This document shows positions 29,869 to 38,430 of a DNA stretch of 39,887 nt, one piece after another. The notes under the pieces are model-generated. The model was not told the DNA's origin. It did no database searches and worked only from the letters and a program-made list of their open reading frames with translations. The DNA is from Thermoplasmata archaeon (GTDB taxonomy: Archaea > Thermoplasmatota > E2 > DHVEG-1), in the NCBI GenBank assembly GCA_020054495.1, contig JAHWGK010000025.1, forward strand, positions 1 to 39,887. Reading direction: 5' to 3'. How positions within the stretch are numbered: position 1 is the stretch's first letter; each line of letters opens with the position of its first letter. Position numbers and translations under genes: made by a program.

Positions 29869-31260
29869 ATGACTCATATACTAGAATCTTTCTTCAAACC
29901 AAAAACAATTGCAGTTGTTGGAGCGTCAAGAAATATAACAAAAATTGGACATGCAGCTTTGAAAAACATTTTAATTTCTGATTATGAATGTGAAGTGTTT
30001 CCAGTAAATCCAAATGAAAAAGAAATTCTTGGTCTTAAATGTTATAAAAAAATTACTCAAATTCCAGTTGATCTGGATCTTGTTTCAATTTCAGTTCCTG
30101 CAAAAATAGTTCCACAAATTATGCGAGATTGTATCCAAAAAAAGGTGAAAAATGTAATCATTATTTCATCTGGCTTCAGTGAAGCAGGTAATCAGGAATT
30201 AGAAGATGAGTTAAGAGAAATAATTAAAGGAAGTAATATGAGAGTGCTTGGACCCAATGTAATGGGTTATAAAAATGCAGCAGATGGGCTTGATGCTTCT
30301 TTTGTTTATGGTACTGCAAGAAAAGGAAACCTATCGCTAATTAGTCAAAGTGGTGCTCTTGGAATTGGTATGATATATCTAGCAAATAATGAGTTTGTTG
30401 GGATTTCTAAAATAATTGGCGTGGGTAATAAAATCGATATAGATGACGATGATTTAATTGATTATTTTGCACAAGACCCTGATACAAATGTTATCGGTCT
30501 ATATATTGAAGCAGTTAAAGACGGTAGAGCATTTATGAATAGTATAAAAAGATGCGAAAAACCTGTTCTTGTAATAAAAGCAGGACGAAGCCAAGCTGGC
30601 GCACGAGCGACAGCGTCTCATACTGGCTCTATGGCAGGTAGTGATAAAATCTATGGAGCAGCAATAAAGCAAGCTGGTGGAATACGTTGCCGAGATGTTG
30701 TTGAACTATTTGACATGGCTAGAGCTCTTGCAGGTCAACCGCCAGCACAAGGAAATCGGATTGGAATTGTTACAAATGGTGGAGGACTTGGTATACTTAT
30801 AACCGATGCATGTGTGGCAAATGGTCTTACTGTTCCAAAACTTTCAAAAAAGACTTACAATAAAATCGATAAAATTCTTCCTGATATTGTTAAACCAAAC
30901 AACCCAGTTGATATCTTAGGAGATGCAGGTTTTTATAGATACGAAGCAGCAACTAGAGCATTACTTGAGGACCCAAATATAGATGGAATAATTATTGCAT
31001 CTGTTCATGGTGGATACGCTCGACCTCAAGAATTCACTGGTGCAATTCTTAAAATGATACGCGAAAGAAAACTTCATGAGGAATTTAAAAAACCAATACT
31101 TGCAACCTGGGTAGGTGGTAAAGAATTTGAAGATTTAGTATGGGATTTAAAATCTGCAGGAGTTCCGATATATCCTTCATCTTGGAGACTAGCACGTTCA
31201 ATGATGGCTTTATATTTAGAAGGCGAGAGATTAAAAAGAGAAAAGAAAAAAGTTCGTTAG
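29869..31260 (+). CDS. ADP-forming acetyl-CoA synthetase (acid-CoA ligase) alpha subunit (463 aa)
   Basis: CoA-binding domain KTIAVVGASRNITKIGHAAL (12-31), a second Rossmann domain, LISQSGALGIGM (157-168), and the phospho-His site TASHTGSMAGSDK with His251 mark the ACD alpha subunit. The C-terminal part (about 290-460) has GNRIGIVTNGGGLGIL, the CoA-ligase domain. The enzyme converts acyl-CoA plus ADP plus phosphate to acid plus CoA plus ATP, giving energy from amino-acid fermentation. The ATP-grasp beta subunit is not fused and not adjacent. Start ATG 29869 follows GAGGTTGAT. It converges on a small minus-strand gene with a 4-nt overlap. Confidence 0.9.
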   Translation: MTHILESFFKPKTIAVVGASRNITKIGHAALKNILISDYECEVFPVNPNEKEILGLKCYKKITQIPVDLDLVSISVPAKIVPQIMRDCIQKKVKNVIIISSGFSEAGNQELEDELREIIKGSNMRVLGPNVMGYKNAADGLDASFVYGTARKGNLSLISQSGALGIGMIYLANNEFVGISKIIGVGNKIDIDDDDLIDYFAQDPDTNVIGLYIEAVKDGRAFMNSIKRCEKPVLVIKAGRSQAGARATASHTGSMAGSDKIYGAAIKQAGGIRCRDVVELFDMARALAGQPPAQGNRIGIVTNGGGLGILITDACVANGLTVPKLSKKTYNKIDKILPDIVKPNNPVDILGDAGFYRYEAATRALLEDPNIDGIIIASVHGGYARPQEFTGAILKMIRERKLHEEFKKPILATWVGGKEFEDLVWDLKSAGVPIYPSSWRLARSMMALYLEGERLKREKKKVR

Positions 31261-31454
31261 TGATATTGAATATCCTTTATGCTTATGGTTCCGTAAAAAC
31301 TTGATAAATATGGAGTAGGGCCAGCAACAAAAGAAAGCTGTTCATTTTTTGGTATTATATTATCTAATATGTTATTTATGTCCTTTTTATTTAGTCCCAT
31401 CATCTGCCCATGTTCATATAGCTTTGCATTTATTTTCTTATTACTGCTGTTCAT
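31257..31454 (-). CDS. Hypothetical small protein (65 aa)
   Basis: No family is recognised. The sequence MNSSNKKINAKLYEHGQMMG goes on to LNKKDINNILDNII, PKNEQLSFVAGP and YLSSFYGTISIKDIQYH. It has no signal peptide or membrane helix and looks like a small soluble protein. An AT-rich TATATATAAA box lies about 45 nt upstream on the minus strand. It shares a divergent promoter region with the ACT-domain gene at 31564. Its end overlaps the ACD stop by 4 nt. Moderate doubt remains about its reality. Confidence 0.45.
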   Translation of the reverse strand: MNSSNKKINAKLYEHGQMMGLNKKDINNILDNIIPKNEQLSFVAGPTPYLSSFYGTISIKDIQYH

Positions 31455-31496
31455 CTTACTCAGCTCTCTTTCTTTTTTGTAACCCTGTAATTACAA

Positions 31497-31561
31497 AATT
31501 TATATATATAATATTTGACAGAAATAGGTAAAATTTTTATATATTGACAGATATTTGGTAA
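31497..31561. promoter_or_regulatory. Divergent promoter with repeated TTGACAG elements
   Basis: TTGACAGAAATAGGTAA (31515-31531) and TTGACAGATATTTGGTAA (31544-31561) are direct repeats 29 bp apart, between a TATATATATAATAT stretch (31501-31514) and the start at 31564. A TTTTTATATA box at 31534-31543 lies about 25 nt before that start. Repeats on both sides of the TATA box suggest a binding site of the downstream ACT-domain protein or another factor. Confidence 0.5.
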
Positions 31562-31563
31562 TT

Positions 31564-32217
31564 ATGTCAAATATTGTACATAAGGTTTGGAAAATTCTAG
31601 ATGAAAACCCAAGTATAAGAAGGGAAATGAGTCGAGGGCTAATAAACGCAAGTGCACTAGCTAGATATATGATAAAAGAAAAAAAGATAGATGCGTCACT
31701 TGATGCTGTTATTGGTGCAATACGACGCTATGAACTTGATAGGCATGATGACATCTTTAACACTGCATACAAACTACTTGGTCAAACAGTCAACATATCT
31801 ACAAAGAGTAATCTAGCAGAAATTTCACTTATTAAGGATAGTGAAGTTCAACAAATTCTTCCCAAACTATTTGGCATAATACAATATATTAGGGGAGATG
31901 TCCTAAGAGTCACACAAGCTAATGAGTCTATACGAATCTTGATCGACGAAAAAAACATGGATAATGTAATAAGCCTATTTCCAAAAGATAAAATAATAAC
32001 TGAAGAAACAGACCTTGCCGAGATAAATATATACATCCACCCAAAGATGCAAACAACCCCAGGGATACTAGCAGTGATAGCAAGTGAGTTAGCAACTAAT
32101 GGAATAAATATAGTGGAAGTTATGACCTGCCCTCCAGAAATGATTTGGGTAGTTAAAAAGGAAGAACTTGTTAAAGCATCTGATGTACTATTTCAATTAT
32201 GCCAACCTAAGAAATGA
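31564..32217 (+). CDS. ACT-domain regulatory protein with an N-terminal helical domain (217 aa)
   Basis: The first about 70 residues (KVWKILDENPSIRREMSRGL through IRRYELDRH) are helical and include LINASALARYMIKEKKID, an HTH-like segment. Then two ACT-like regions: RIRIL-type IRILIDEKNMDNVISLFP and a C-terminal AEINIYIHPKMQTTPGILAV, followed by TNGINIVEVMTCPPEMIWVV. ACT domains bind small ligands, often amino acids. An amino-acid-responsive regulator is a reasonable inference. Start is ATG 31564: it is about 25 nt below a TATA box, so leaderless, while an upstream TTG at 31555 would lie above the transcript start. It converges on the zinc-finger gene with a 1-nt gap. Confidence 0.8.
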   Translation: MSNIVHKVWKILDENPSIRREMSRGLINASALARYMIKEKKIDASLDAVIGAIRRYELDRHDDIFNTAYKLLGQTVNISTKSNLAEISLIKDSEVQQILPKLFGIIQYIRGDVLRVTQANESIRILIDEKNMDNVISLFPKDKIITEETDLAEINIYIHPKMQTTPGILAVIASELATNGINIVEVMTCPPEMIWVVKKEELVKASDVLFQLCQPKK

Positions 32218-32218
32218 T

Positions 32219-32524
32219 TTAATCAATCCACTCAACCCCGAGCTTGTTCTCCCAATCAGGTTGTGAGCCGTCCCATTTTCCTGCAACTTCTTTTGGTACA
32301 CATTTCTTACAAATACCAATTATTTTAAAATGACATGACCCGCAAACAAATTTTCCACATTTCAGACAAACAGCTGTAGCAGTTTTTTCACCACAAACTT
32401 GACATTTACCAGAAGGTTTGTTTGATCTGTGTTTTTTATCATTGGGCATTTTTATTTTGTCTTTAGTCTCTTCTGCCCATCTCCGCAGTTCTTCGTTCAT
32501 GGATATATTATCGTTCATAGGCAT
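32219..32524 (-). CDS. Small zinc-finger protein (101 aa)
   Basis: An N-terminal charged part (ELRRWAEETKDKIKMPNDKK) is followed by a four-pair Cys cluster: CQVCGEK, CLKCGKFVCGSC with a His just after, and GICKKC, which can bind two zinc ions in a B-box/HIT-like fold. The end, WDGSQPDWENKLGVEWID, is acidic and Trp-rich. It likely works as an adaptor or protein-interaction module. It sits at the end of a minus-strand group after arsR-like and carS, with a 43-nt gap to carS, so co-transcription is possible. Confidence 0.7.
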   Translation of the reverse strand: MPMNDNISMNEELRRWAEETKDKIKMPNDKKHRSNKPSGKCQVCGEKTATAVCLKCGKFVCGSCHFKIIGICKKCVPKEVAGKWDGSQPDWENKLGVEWID

Positions 32525-32567
32525 CTAATTTTCCTCATTTCAAAATAATACACGTTGCTTATATATC

Positions 32568-33161
32568 TTATTTACTAAGTTTTTTAGATTTGGCTTTTTT
32601 ATGAACAAGATTTGCAAAAAGGTGAAAGCATGGAGTGATAAGAAGTAAAACCAGAATATGCCAAATAGAAAAACTATCAATAAACCAATTGCAAGACATA
32701 ACACCAGAAATTTGTAAAATACCCGCCATTATAAAACTAAAGATTAATGTTCCTAATATAAAGTCAAGCTGATCAAATGGTATCCAATCTTCACCTCGGT
32801 TCTTTCCTATTCTTCTTTTAATAAAACTTTCAACTATATCACCCATTAGCGCACCAAAACAAATAGAAAAAACGATTGGAATCATTAAAGGGAAGCCTGT
32901 AAAATCATTTATTTTTATAGGGAAATTTATAGTTACTCCAAACTTAGCAACAACAGAAAGCCCAAAGCCACCGGTCATTCCGACAAAAGCACCAGTAAAA
33001 AGACCACGCCAGGTTTTACCATCTCCCAAGATTCTGTTTCCATCTTTCCATTTTTTACCAAAATCAATTGGTGTACCACCTCCAACGAGAAGTGCACTTG
33101 CATTAGCAATATAAGCTGGAATTATAAGCCAAAGAGCTTGAATAATTATCTCATAGACCAT
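32568..33161 (-). CDS. carS: CDP-archaeol synthase CarS (197 aa)
   Basis: Five hydrophobic helices, with GGGTPIDFGKKWKDGNRILG, then DGKTWRGLFTGAFVG and SFIKRRIGKNRGEDWIPFDQ: the full CarS (DUF46) signature, related to bacterial CdsA. It transfers CMP from CTP to 2,3-di-O-geranylgeranylglyceryl phosphate, giving the CDP-activated lipid for archaeal membrane phospholipids. Length is typical. It lies between the arsR-like regulator (59-nt gap) and the zinc-finger gene. The enzyme is archaeal and confirms the domain of the organism. Confidence 0.95.
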   Translation of the reverse strand: MVYEIIIQALWLIIPAYIANASALLVGGGTPIDFGKKWKDGNRILGDGKTWRGLFTGAFVGMTGGFGLSVVAKFGVTINFPIKINDFTGFPLMIPIVFSICFGALMGDIVESFIKRRIGKNRGEDWIPFDQLDFILGTLIFSFIMAGILQISGVMSCNWFIDSFSIWHILVLLLITPCFHLFANLVHKKAKSKKLSK

Positions 33162-33220
33162 GTTAAAAGTAGGAATACCGATTACGTTTAAAACAATATT
33201 TGTTAATCTGAATATTAAAA

Positions 33221-33724
33221 TTAGTCTTTTCTACTTAATTTTAGACCTTTATAACAAAATCTATTTGATCTTTTAACCAAGCCTTTTAATGCAAGATTAG
33301 AAACACCGAAGTTTTCTGCAACCATACTACCAAATTTTCCATCATCTCCGACATATTCAAAAATCCGGTCTTCAAGTTTTTCAAATTCGCCTCTATTTAA
33401 GGATGCTACGGTAAAAATCTCACTTATCTCATTTACAGGACAGGATATGTTAATATTGAATGCCGAGTAATAAGATCGGTATTTTTTTTGTGGCCTGCCA
33501 TCTATGCCGTCTTCAGGAGTTGTCCATTTGGTCTCGACAAGTTTCATCTTATCAAAATATTCAAGGGCGTCTTCTCCTTCATATCCATATTTTTCTAATA
33601 TTTCACTTAGGGGTTTCCAATTTAGAAGAAGTTCATTAAAAACTTCTTTTTTTGTTTTATTATCAAAAGCCCGAAGTAGGGGTACTAAATCAGTAGAATC
33701 GTTAACAACTTTTGTTCTCATCAT
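33221..33724 (-). CDS. ArsR-like winged-helix transcription regulator (167 aa)
   Basis: Opening VPLLRAFDNKTKKEVFNEL, KPLSEILEKYGYEGEDALEY, FDKMKLVETKW and then KYRSYYSAFNINISCPVNEI make a winged-helix (residues about 15-85) plus a C-terminal domain (about 90-165) ending KGLVKRSNRFCYKGLKL. The same arrangement is widespread in Thermoplasmatota. It is likely a DNA-binding repressor. No cysteine pair of the arsenic-sensing type is obvious. ATG 33724 and the preceding methionine at 33721 are both possible starts. Upstream of carS, so it may regulate that gene. Confidence 0.75.
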   Translation of the reverse strand: MMRTKVVNDSTDLVPLLRAFDNKTKKEVFNELLLNWKPLSEILEKYGYEGEDALEYFDKMKLVETKWTTPEDGIDGRPQKKYRSYYSAFNINISCPVNEISEIFTVASLNRGEFEKLEDRIFEYVGDDGKFGSMVAENFGVSNLALKGLVKRSNRFCYKGLKLSRKD

Positions 33725-33814
33725 AGTATCTATCTTTATATACTACAACAGGTTTCTACATATTTAAGGCTTTTGCATCTAAAGTTAATTATTTTATTTA
33801 TTTTTTAAAGGGTT

Positions 33815-34085
33815 TTATTTTACCTCACGTTTCTGAAATCTAATTATTCCAATTATTAATAATATGAACGTAAAAAACATCCATCCAAACATAGAAAATG
33901 ATGGTGAAATATAATCAGTTCGCGGAATACTAGAATACATCGCTCCAATATCAGCATCATAAAGCATACCTGGATCAGTCCCAGAATATGTGCCTGTAAA
34001 CATCCCAAGGGTGGCCTGCAAAGGCGGAGCCATTTGATAGCATTATCATTAATACAATTAGAGTGCCCCTCATCACCTTCCACAT
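33815..34085 (-). pseudogene. Small surface membrane protein with an apparent frameshift
   Basis: Two minus-strand frames complement each other. From ATG 34085 one reads a signal peptide, MWKVMRGTLIVLMIMLSNGS and AFAG, then goes out of frame to a stop near 33979. The other, in frame from 34033 to 33815, reads GMFTGTYSGTDPGMLYDADI and ends in a transmembrane helix (GWMFFTFILLIIGIIRF) with KREVK. A 1-nt change near 34020 would join them into one protein of about 85-90 residues: signal peptide, short extracellular part, C-terminal anchor. Either a real frameshift, a sequence error, or two unrelated frames. If the frame at 34033 is used alone, the protein has no signal peptide. Confidence 0.5.
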
Positions 34086-34248
34086 ATTATCAGCAATGAG
34101 GCAATAAATAGGATTTAAATAAATGTATTTTGATTAAAAACGAGAATTAGAAGGTTTGTTAAATTTATAGAATTCTGAAATAAAAATTAAATCTTTTAAT
34201 TACCTTGTTTTGTTGCATAGATATAAAGTATTCTTTCAATAAAAACTT

Positions 34249-34327
34249 CTATAAATATAAAAATATTCATTAAAAGGGTAAATATTATAAATATTTACTG
34301 GTTATGTTTTAAAGGAGGCATAGGAAT
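34249..34327 (+). promoter_or_regulatory. Promoter and ribosome site of the large PPC/C25 gene
   Basis: TATA-like boxes occur at about 34251-34260 (ATAAATATAA) and 34281-34295 (AAATATTATAAATAT). A strong GGAGG at 34315-34319 lies 9 nt before ATG 34328. The phrase AAGGAGGCAT also precedes the C25 gene that starts at 11000. The rest of the gap from 34086 is AT-rich and without a visible gene. Confidence 0.6.
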
Positions 34328-37300
34328 ATGGAATATAAAATTAGGAAAATAGGAACGCTAGTTTTAACAATATTTCTTTTTGGAACCGCTTTTTTTGTTC
34401 CAGCGGGCTCAGTACAAATCGATCAAATTGAAAGTTTTAATGAATCATATGTAAATAAAGTTGAATATAATAATCAAAACATGTTAGATGTGGAGAATGA
34501 CATACGTCTGATTGATTCTGATTCAAAATTAATTATTAATCCAATTTTCCCGATGAACATTAACGGTGACAATGATGATGCAGGACATAAAACAGATGCA
34601 GGAGATCAAATATCTCGTGCCGATTCAATTTTTCCGGGTGAAATGATAGATGATTGGCCTGGTAGAGGAAGAACTGGTAAACTTAGTTCAAGTGATGATG
34701 AGGATTGGTACTTCTTCACGGCTTGTCAGGGTCAAGACATGGTTATTACGATGACACCCCCAATGAATTTTAACTTTGATATCGATCTATGGGATGATAG
34801 CGCTGTTGAAAGATATACATCAACAAATCCTGATGATGATCCTGAATCAATAACGTATCCTGCAGATTATACTGGAAAATGGTATCTAAGAATCCTTTAT
34901 ATAAGTGGAACCGGTGAGGGACAATACTCTTTTGATGTTACATTAGATGGGCAAAATGATGCCGATTTAGGTATTGACGCAGGAAATAACTTTGCAGATG
35001 CAACTCTTCTTTCAACAACAGGATCTTATTATGGATATCTTGATATGAATGATGAAGAAGACTGGTATAAATTCCAAGCAAATGAAGGGCAAGGAATTCA
35101 TTTTAATTTAAAAGTGAGAACTGTTGCCCATTTATCAGATTATGATATCTATTTATATAATCCAAATGAAGAACTTGTGCATTATGAGTCATATTACTAT
35201 GATGATGAGCTACTCTACCCTGCTGATATATCTGGAGAATGGAGAGTTAAAATTGATATATATCCAGGATATACAGATATCCCTCAACCTACAGAATGGG
35301 ATTATTTCACCTATGGATCAGGTCCTTATGAATTGGAATTTGCCTTAGATGCATCTGCTCCAAGTCCACCTGGACCAATTCCTCAACCCGATATAACAGC
35401 TGTTGCCCATACGTTCAAGATAGCAAACACTCCTGGAAGTAACACTGATGAGTATGGATATCTAGCAAGCATTCCAGCATGTAACTATATAGAAGGTGGA
35501 GATAGACATTTAGCACCAATAGTTTACACTGGAGATGATACACTCACGAATTTTGTTGGAACAGTTGATGATACTACAGATTATATTTTAGAAGATTGGG
35601 ATCAATTCCTTTCAGATCAAGGAAAAACTGCAGTTGAATATGATGTGAATCCAGACCCTATTATAGCTGCAGCTGAAATTGCAACTGATTTATGGGAATC
35701 ATCAGACCTTGCAGTTGTTGCTGTTGATGGAAGTTCTTATGAAGATAATGAAAAAACAGTTTTATCAAAGACAAGGACATACAAGCGTCAAATAGATACA
35801 ATGACTATTGCAAGTGATTCCCCGGATTTCGAACCATTTGGTGACTATTTTGCAAAAACTATGATAATAGGACCAAAATGGGGAGCTATACAGATAGCTA
35901 TTGAAGGAGCAGCGCAAGAACCATCATTACTAGGAATCTTTCCACAATACATGGCTCTTGTAAGTGATTGGTGGCCTGAGCATGTTGATGAAAAAACTGA
36001 TATTTATTATCCAATACCATCAATGGGAATTTATGCAGCAGGAGTTGGAAGTGTAGGGGATTCATGGGATATGAAAATAACTAAAATTAAAGGTGACAGA
36101 CATCGCATAAGAGTTGCAAATCCTGATTCGGCATTATCAGTAAAAATTACAACAACAACACCTGAAGATCTTTTAGTATTTCTTATTGATCCTAAGGGAA
36201 ATATTAGAGCTCCTGATCCACCTTATTGGAATGGTGGACCAATAAATCCGATCCATGAATGGAATGGAATTGATAATCCTGCCTATCCTCCTGATTGTGA
36301 TGATTGGAAAGCTTGGGAGCCTGAGCCTCATACCGAGTTTACTGCAGAGGTTCTTCATCCAGACACTGGAACTTGGCAGGCAATTGTTGTGCCAAGATAT
36401 ACAACTGGATCCTCTAGCATTAAGTATACTATAACTGGCACTTTAAGAGAACTTAATTCAAAGAGAGTAAATGCAGCAATGTCAGCTGCAAATGCAGCAG
36501 TAATTGCTTCACAAGAGCATGTTCCTTTGTTATATGTTACAGAAGATAGTGTTCCAACTGAAACTCAAAATGCATTTGATGCTCTTGGTGTCAGCAGAGT
36601 TATTTTTGTTCAAAATGATGGAATTGGAAGTGGCGTTGTTGATAATCTTCCAACAATAGAAGCTAATTTAGAAACAATGAGCGATATTGTTGATTATATC
36701 AAAGCTTATAGTCAATCAGAAAATATCATTACGATAACCTCTCTTAAGTCAGGTGAAGGATATTTTGCACCAACTGCAATGCTAGCGGCTTATCATTGTG
36801 CACCAGTTCTTCGTATCGGTGAAGCACCAAATAATCCTGCGGGTTTAGCAAACAAAATTGATACTTGGAGGCTTTGGACTGGAGATTACTATCATGGAAA
36901 CCTAGCACCTGGGCATCTGCCAATTTATGATCAACCAGTTGAACAAGTTGAAACTTTCCAACTTCTTATCAAATTGATTAAGTTTTTACTAACTGGTGAT
37001 GATAGTGATTTACCACCATGGGGACTAGATGCCAAGCGATACTGGAATGAAGAATTACATGATACAATCCATGCTTGGATAAGTAGTTATGGACTGGATA
37101 AAACTGGTCAAGAAGGTTATATTATGGTTGCACCACGAAAGGATATTCGAATAGAGGCTCATTCTGTTATGATGGGTAACAACTCATTTTCAGGACATAT
37201 TCCTGGAGAAACACCATCATATACAAATGATATTGTCATTCGAAATGTTCTGTATCCAGCTTTAATATATGCAAATCCAAATCGAGATGTAACTACTACC

Positions 37301-38092
37301 CAATTGATGAACTACCCAGATAGAGTAGGAGCATATAATAGGTGGACCACTAACGATGGAGTAGTTCATAATCAAATTTCATCTTCAGCTGAAAATAAGA
37401 AATCTTTTAGTTCTCATAACAGAATATACGAAGGACACTGCCTTTGGGATGCTCATCTTGAACGCATGAATGAGGGCGCGAGTATCATGTATTACTGTGG
37501 ACATGGAACCGGAGGAAGCGGAATGTCAGCACAATACTATCAAACAGATTTTTGCAACTATCCAGATGAGATATGGCCAGACGGATGGCGAAGCTACCTA
37601 TATGATAACTGGGAAATGGTTAGAGATGATGGAACCAGATGGTTCAATCCAGAACCACCAACACTATATGATTTCATTCACTACAAATGGCATGATGAAT
37701 ACTTTGAGAACCTTAAGAGCAATGCAATATTTTATCAATCCTGTTCAACCGGACAACAATTTGGACCAATGGTATATCTTGATCATGGAGCAGTTATTTG
37801 GTATGGAAATGCAGCAACTGGATCATGTCCACCAGCAGACCTAGAAGATGATTGGTTATTTGAAAAAACACTTAGATACGGTCAAGCCGTTGGACCTGCG
37901 TACACATCAGATATATGGAAAATATATAGGGACTTCACAACAGGCGATCCAACATCAATGTACGGAGTATCATCAATATTCGGAGATGATGGAATAAACA
38001 CAGTTCAAGTTATCTATGGCGACCCAACCATTATTGTCTACAGCCCAGAGTGGACAGCACCTACAGCAGTAAACTCGATATTACAAAGGTAA
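34328..38092 (+). CDS. Large secreted C25-like peptidase with PPC domains (1254 aa)
   Basis: A signal peptide (residues about 10-28) is followed by an acidic linker and two PPC beta-sandwiches (about 90-210 and 215-340), with DEDWYFFTACQGQDMVITMT and DEEDWYKFQANEGQGIHF as matching units. A Pro-rich hinge (APSPPGPIPQPDITA) leads to the middle region (about 360-760) with a weak beta-sandwich segment. The C-terminal half is C25-like: IMYYCGHGTGGSG has His1059 and IFYQSCSTGQQF has Cys1139, the dyad, with VYLDHGAVIWYGNAATGS after it. So it is probably a surface or released endopeptidase. Length is large for the family because of PPC and middle domains. ATG follows GGAGG by 9 nt. Confidence 0.82.
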   Translation: MEYKIRKIGTLVLTIFLFGTAFFVPAGSVQIDQIESFNESYVNKVEYNNQNMLDVENDIRLIDSDSKLIINPIFPMNINGDNDDAGHKTDAGDQISRADSIFPGEMIDDWPGRGRTGKLSSSDDEDWYFFTACQGQDMVITMTPPMNFNFDIDLWDDSAVERYTSTNPDDDPESITYPADYTGKWYLRILYISGTGEGQYSFDVTLDGQNDADLGIDAGNNFADATLLSTTGSYYGYLDMNDEEDWYKFQANEGQGIHFNLKVRTVAHLSDYDIYLYNPNEELVHYESYYYDDELLYPADISGEWRVKIDIYPGYTDIPQPTEWDYFTYGSGPYELEFALDASAPSPPGPIPQPDITAVAHTFKIANTPGSNTDEYGYLASIPACNYIEGGDRHLAPIVYTGDDTLTNFVGTVDDTTDYILEDWDQFLSDQGKTAVEYDVNPDPIIAAAEIATDLWESSDLAVVAVDGSSYEDNEKTVLSKTRTYKRQIDTMTIASDSPDFEPFGDYFAKTMIIGPKWGAIQIAIEGAAQEPSLLGIFPQYMALVSDWWPEHVDEKTDIYYPIPSMGIYAAGVGSVGDSWDMKITKIKGDRHRIRVANPDSALSVKITTTTPEDLLVFLIDPKGNIRAPDPPYWNGGPINPIHEWNGIDNPAYPPDCDDWKAWEPEPHTEFTAEVLHPDTGTWQAIVVPRYTTGSSSIKYTITGTLRELNSKRVNAAMSAANAAVIASQEHVPLLYVTEDSVPTETQNAFDALGVSRVIFVQNDGIGSGVVDNLPTIEANLETMSDIVDYIKAYSQSENIITITSLKSGEGYFAPTAMLAAYHCAPVLRIGEAPNNPAGLANKIDTWRLWTGDYYHGNLAPGHLPIYDQPVEQVETFQLLIKLIKFLLTGDDSDLPPWGLDAKRYWNEELHDTIHAWISSYGLDKTGQEGYIMVAPRKDIRIEAHSVMMGNNSFSGHIPGETPSYTNDIVIRNVLYPALIYANPNRDVTTTQLMNYPDRVGAYNRWTTNDGVVHNQISSSAENKKSFSSHNRIYEGHCLWDAHLERMNEGASIMYYCGHGTGGSGMSAQYYQTDFCNYPDEIWPDGWRSYLYDNWEMVRDDGTRWFNPEPPTLYDFIHYKWHDEYFENLKSNAIFYQSCSTGQQFGPMVYLDHGAVIWYGNAATGSCPPADLEDDWLFEKTLRYGQAVGPAYTSDIWKIYRDFTTGDPTSMYGVSSIFGDDGINTVQVIYGDPTIIVYSPEWTAPTAVNSILQR

Positions 38093-38430
38093 GATACTTT
38101 AACTACCAATACAATTGAAAAAATCAATATTAGCTTAAATGCTTAAATTAGACTTATCTAGTAAGGCATTTAGGCTTTCTACATTTATTAGTTTAGGAAA
38201 TATACTACAATCATAACTATTTATATTGGATAATTAGTTTATAACTTTTAAATCAAGATTATTTATAATTATCGTGTAAAGTGCCAAAATGAAGGCTTCT
38301 GTATTTGAATATAATTTGAGAAAATAAAACTAAAAAATGTAATTAAATTTTCGATAAGAAATATAACATAAATTATATAAATGATGATGAATATAAATAA
38401 ATTTTAATAAAAAATTAGTGGTGAATTAAT
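38093..38430. other. Intergenic stretch with a terminator-like hairpin and a promoter
   Basis: No gene is seen. 38132-38142 (AGCTTAAATGC) pairs 10 of 11 with 38166-38176 (GCATTTAGGCT), a hairpin about 40 nt after the peptidase stop that may end its transcript. Near the right end, AATTATATAAATG (38371-38383) is a TATA candidate and GTGGTGAAT (about 38417-38425) is a ribosome site for the gene at 38431. Confidence 0.5.
38132..38176 (+). terminator. Hairpin after the large C25-like gene
   Basis: 11-bp arms (one mismatch) with a 23-nt loop, followed by TTCT. It lies 39 nt after the stop at 38092. The loop is long and no poly-T follows, so it could equally be a processing or binding site. Confidence 0.4.

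Noticed and set aside
33856-34083. A 75-residue minus-strand frame starting at GTG 34083
   Set aside because: It is the third frame through the same locus, Cys/His/Leu rich with neither signal peptide nor anchor; the other two frames explain the locus better.
37470-37844. A 124-residue open frame in another plus-strand frame of the large peptidase gene
   Set aside because: It overlaps the conserved His/Cys catalytic region, has no ribosome site, and its composition (Met, Gln, His rich) is that of an out-of-frame reading.
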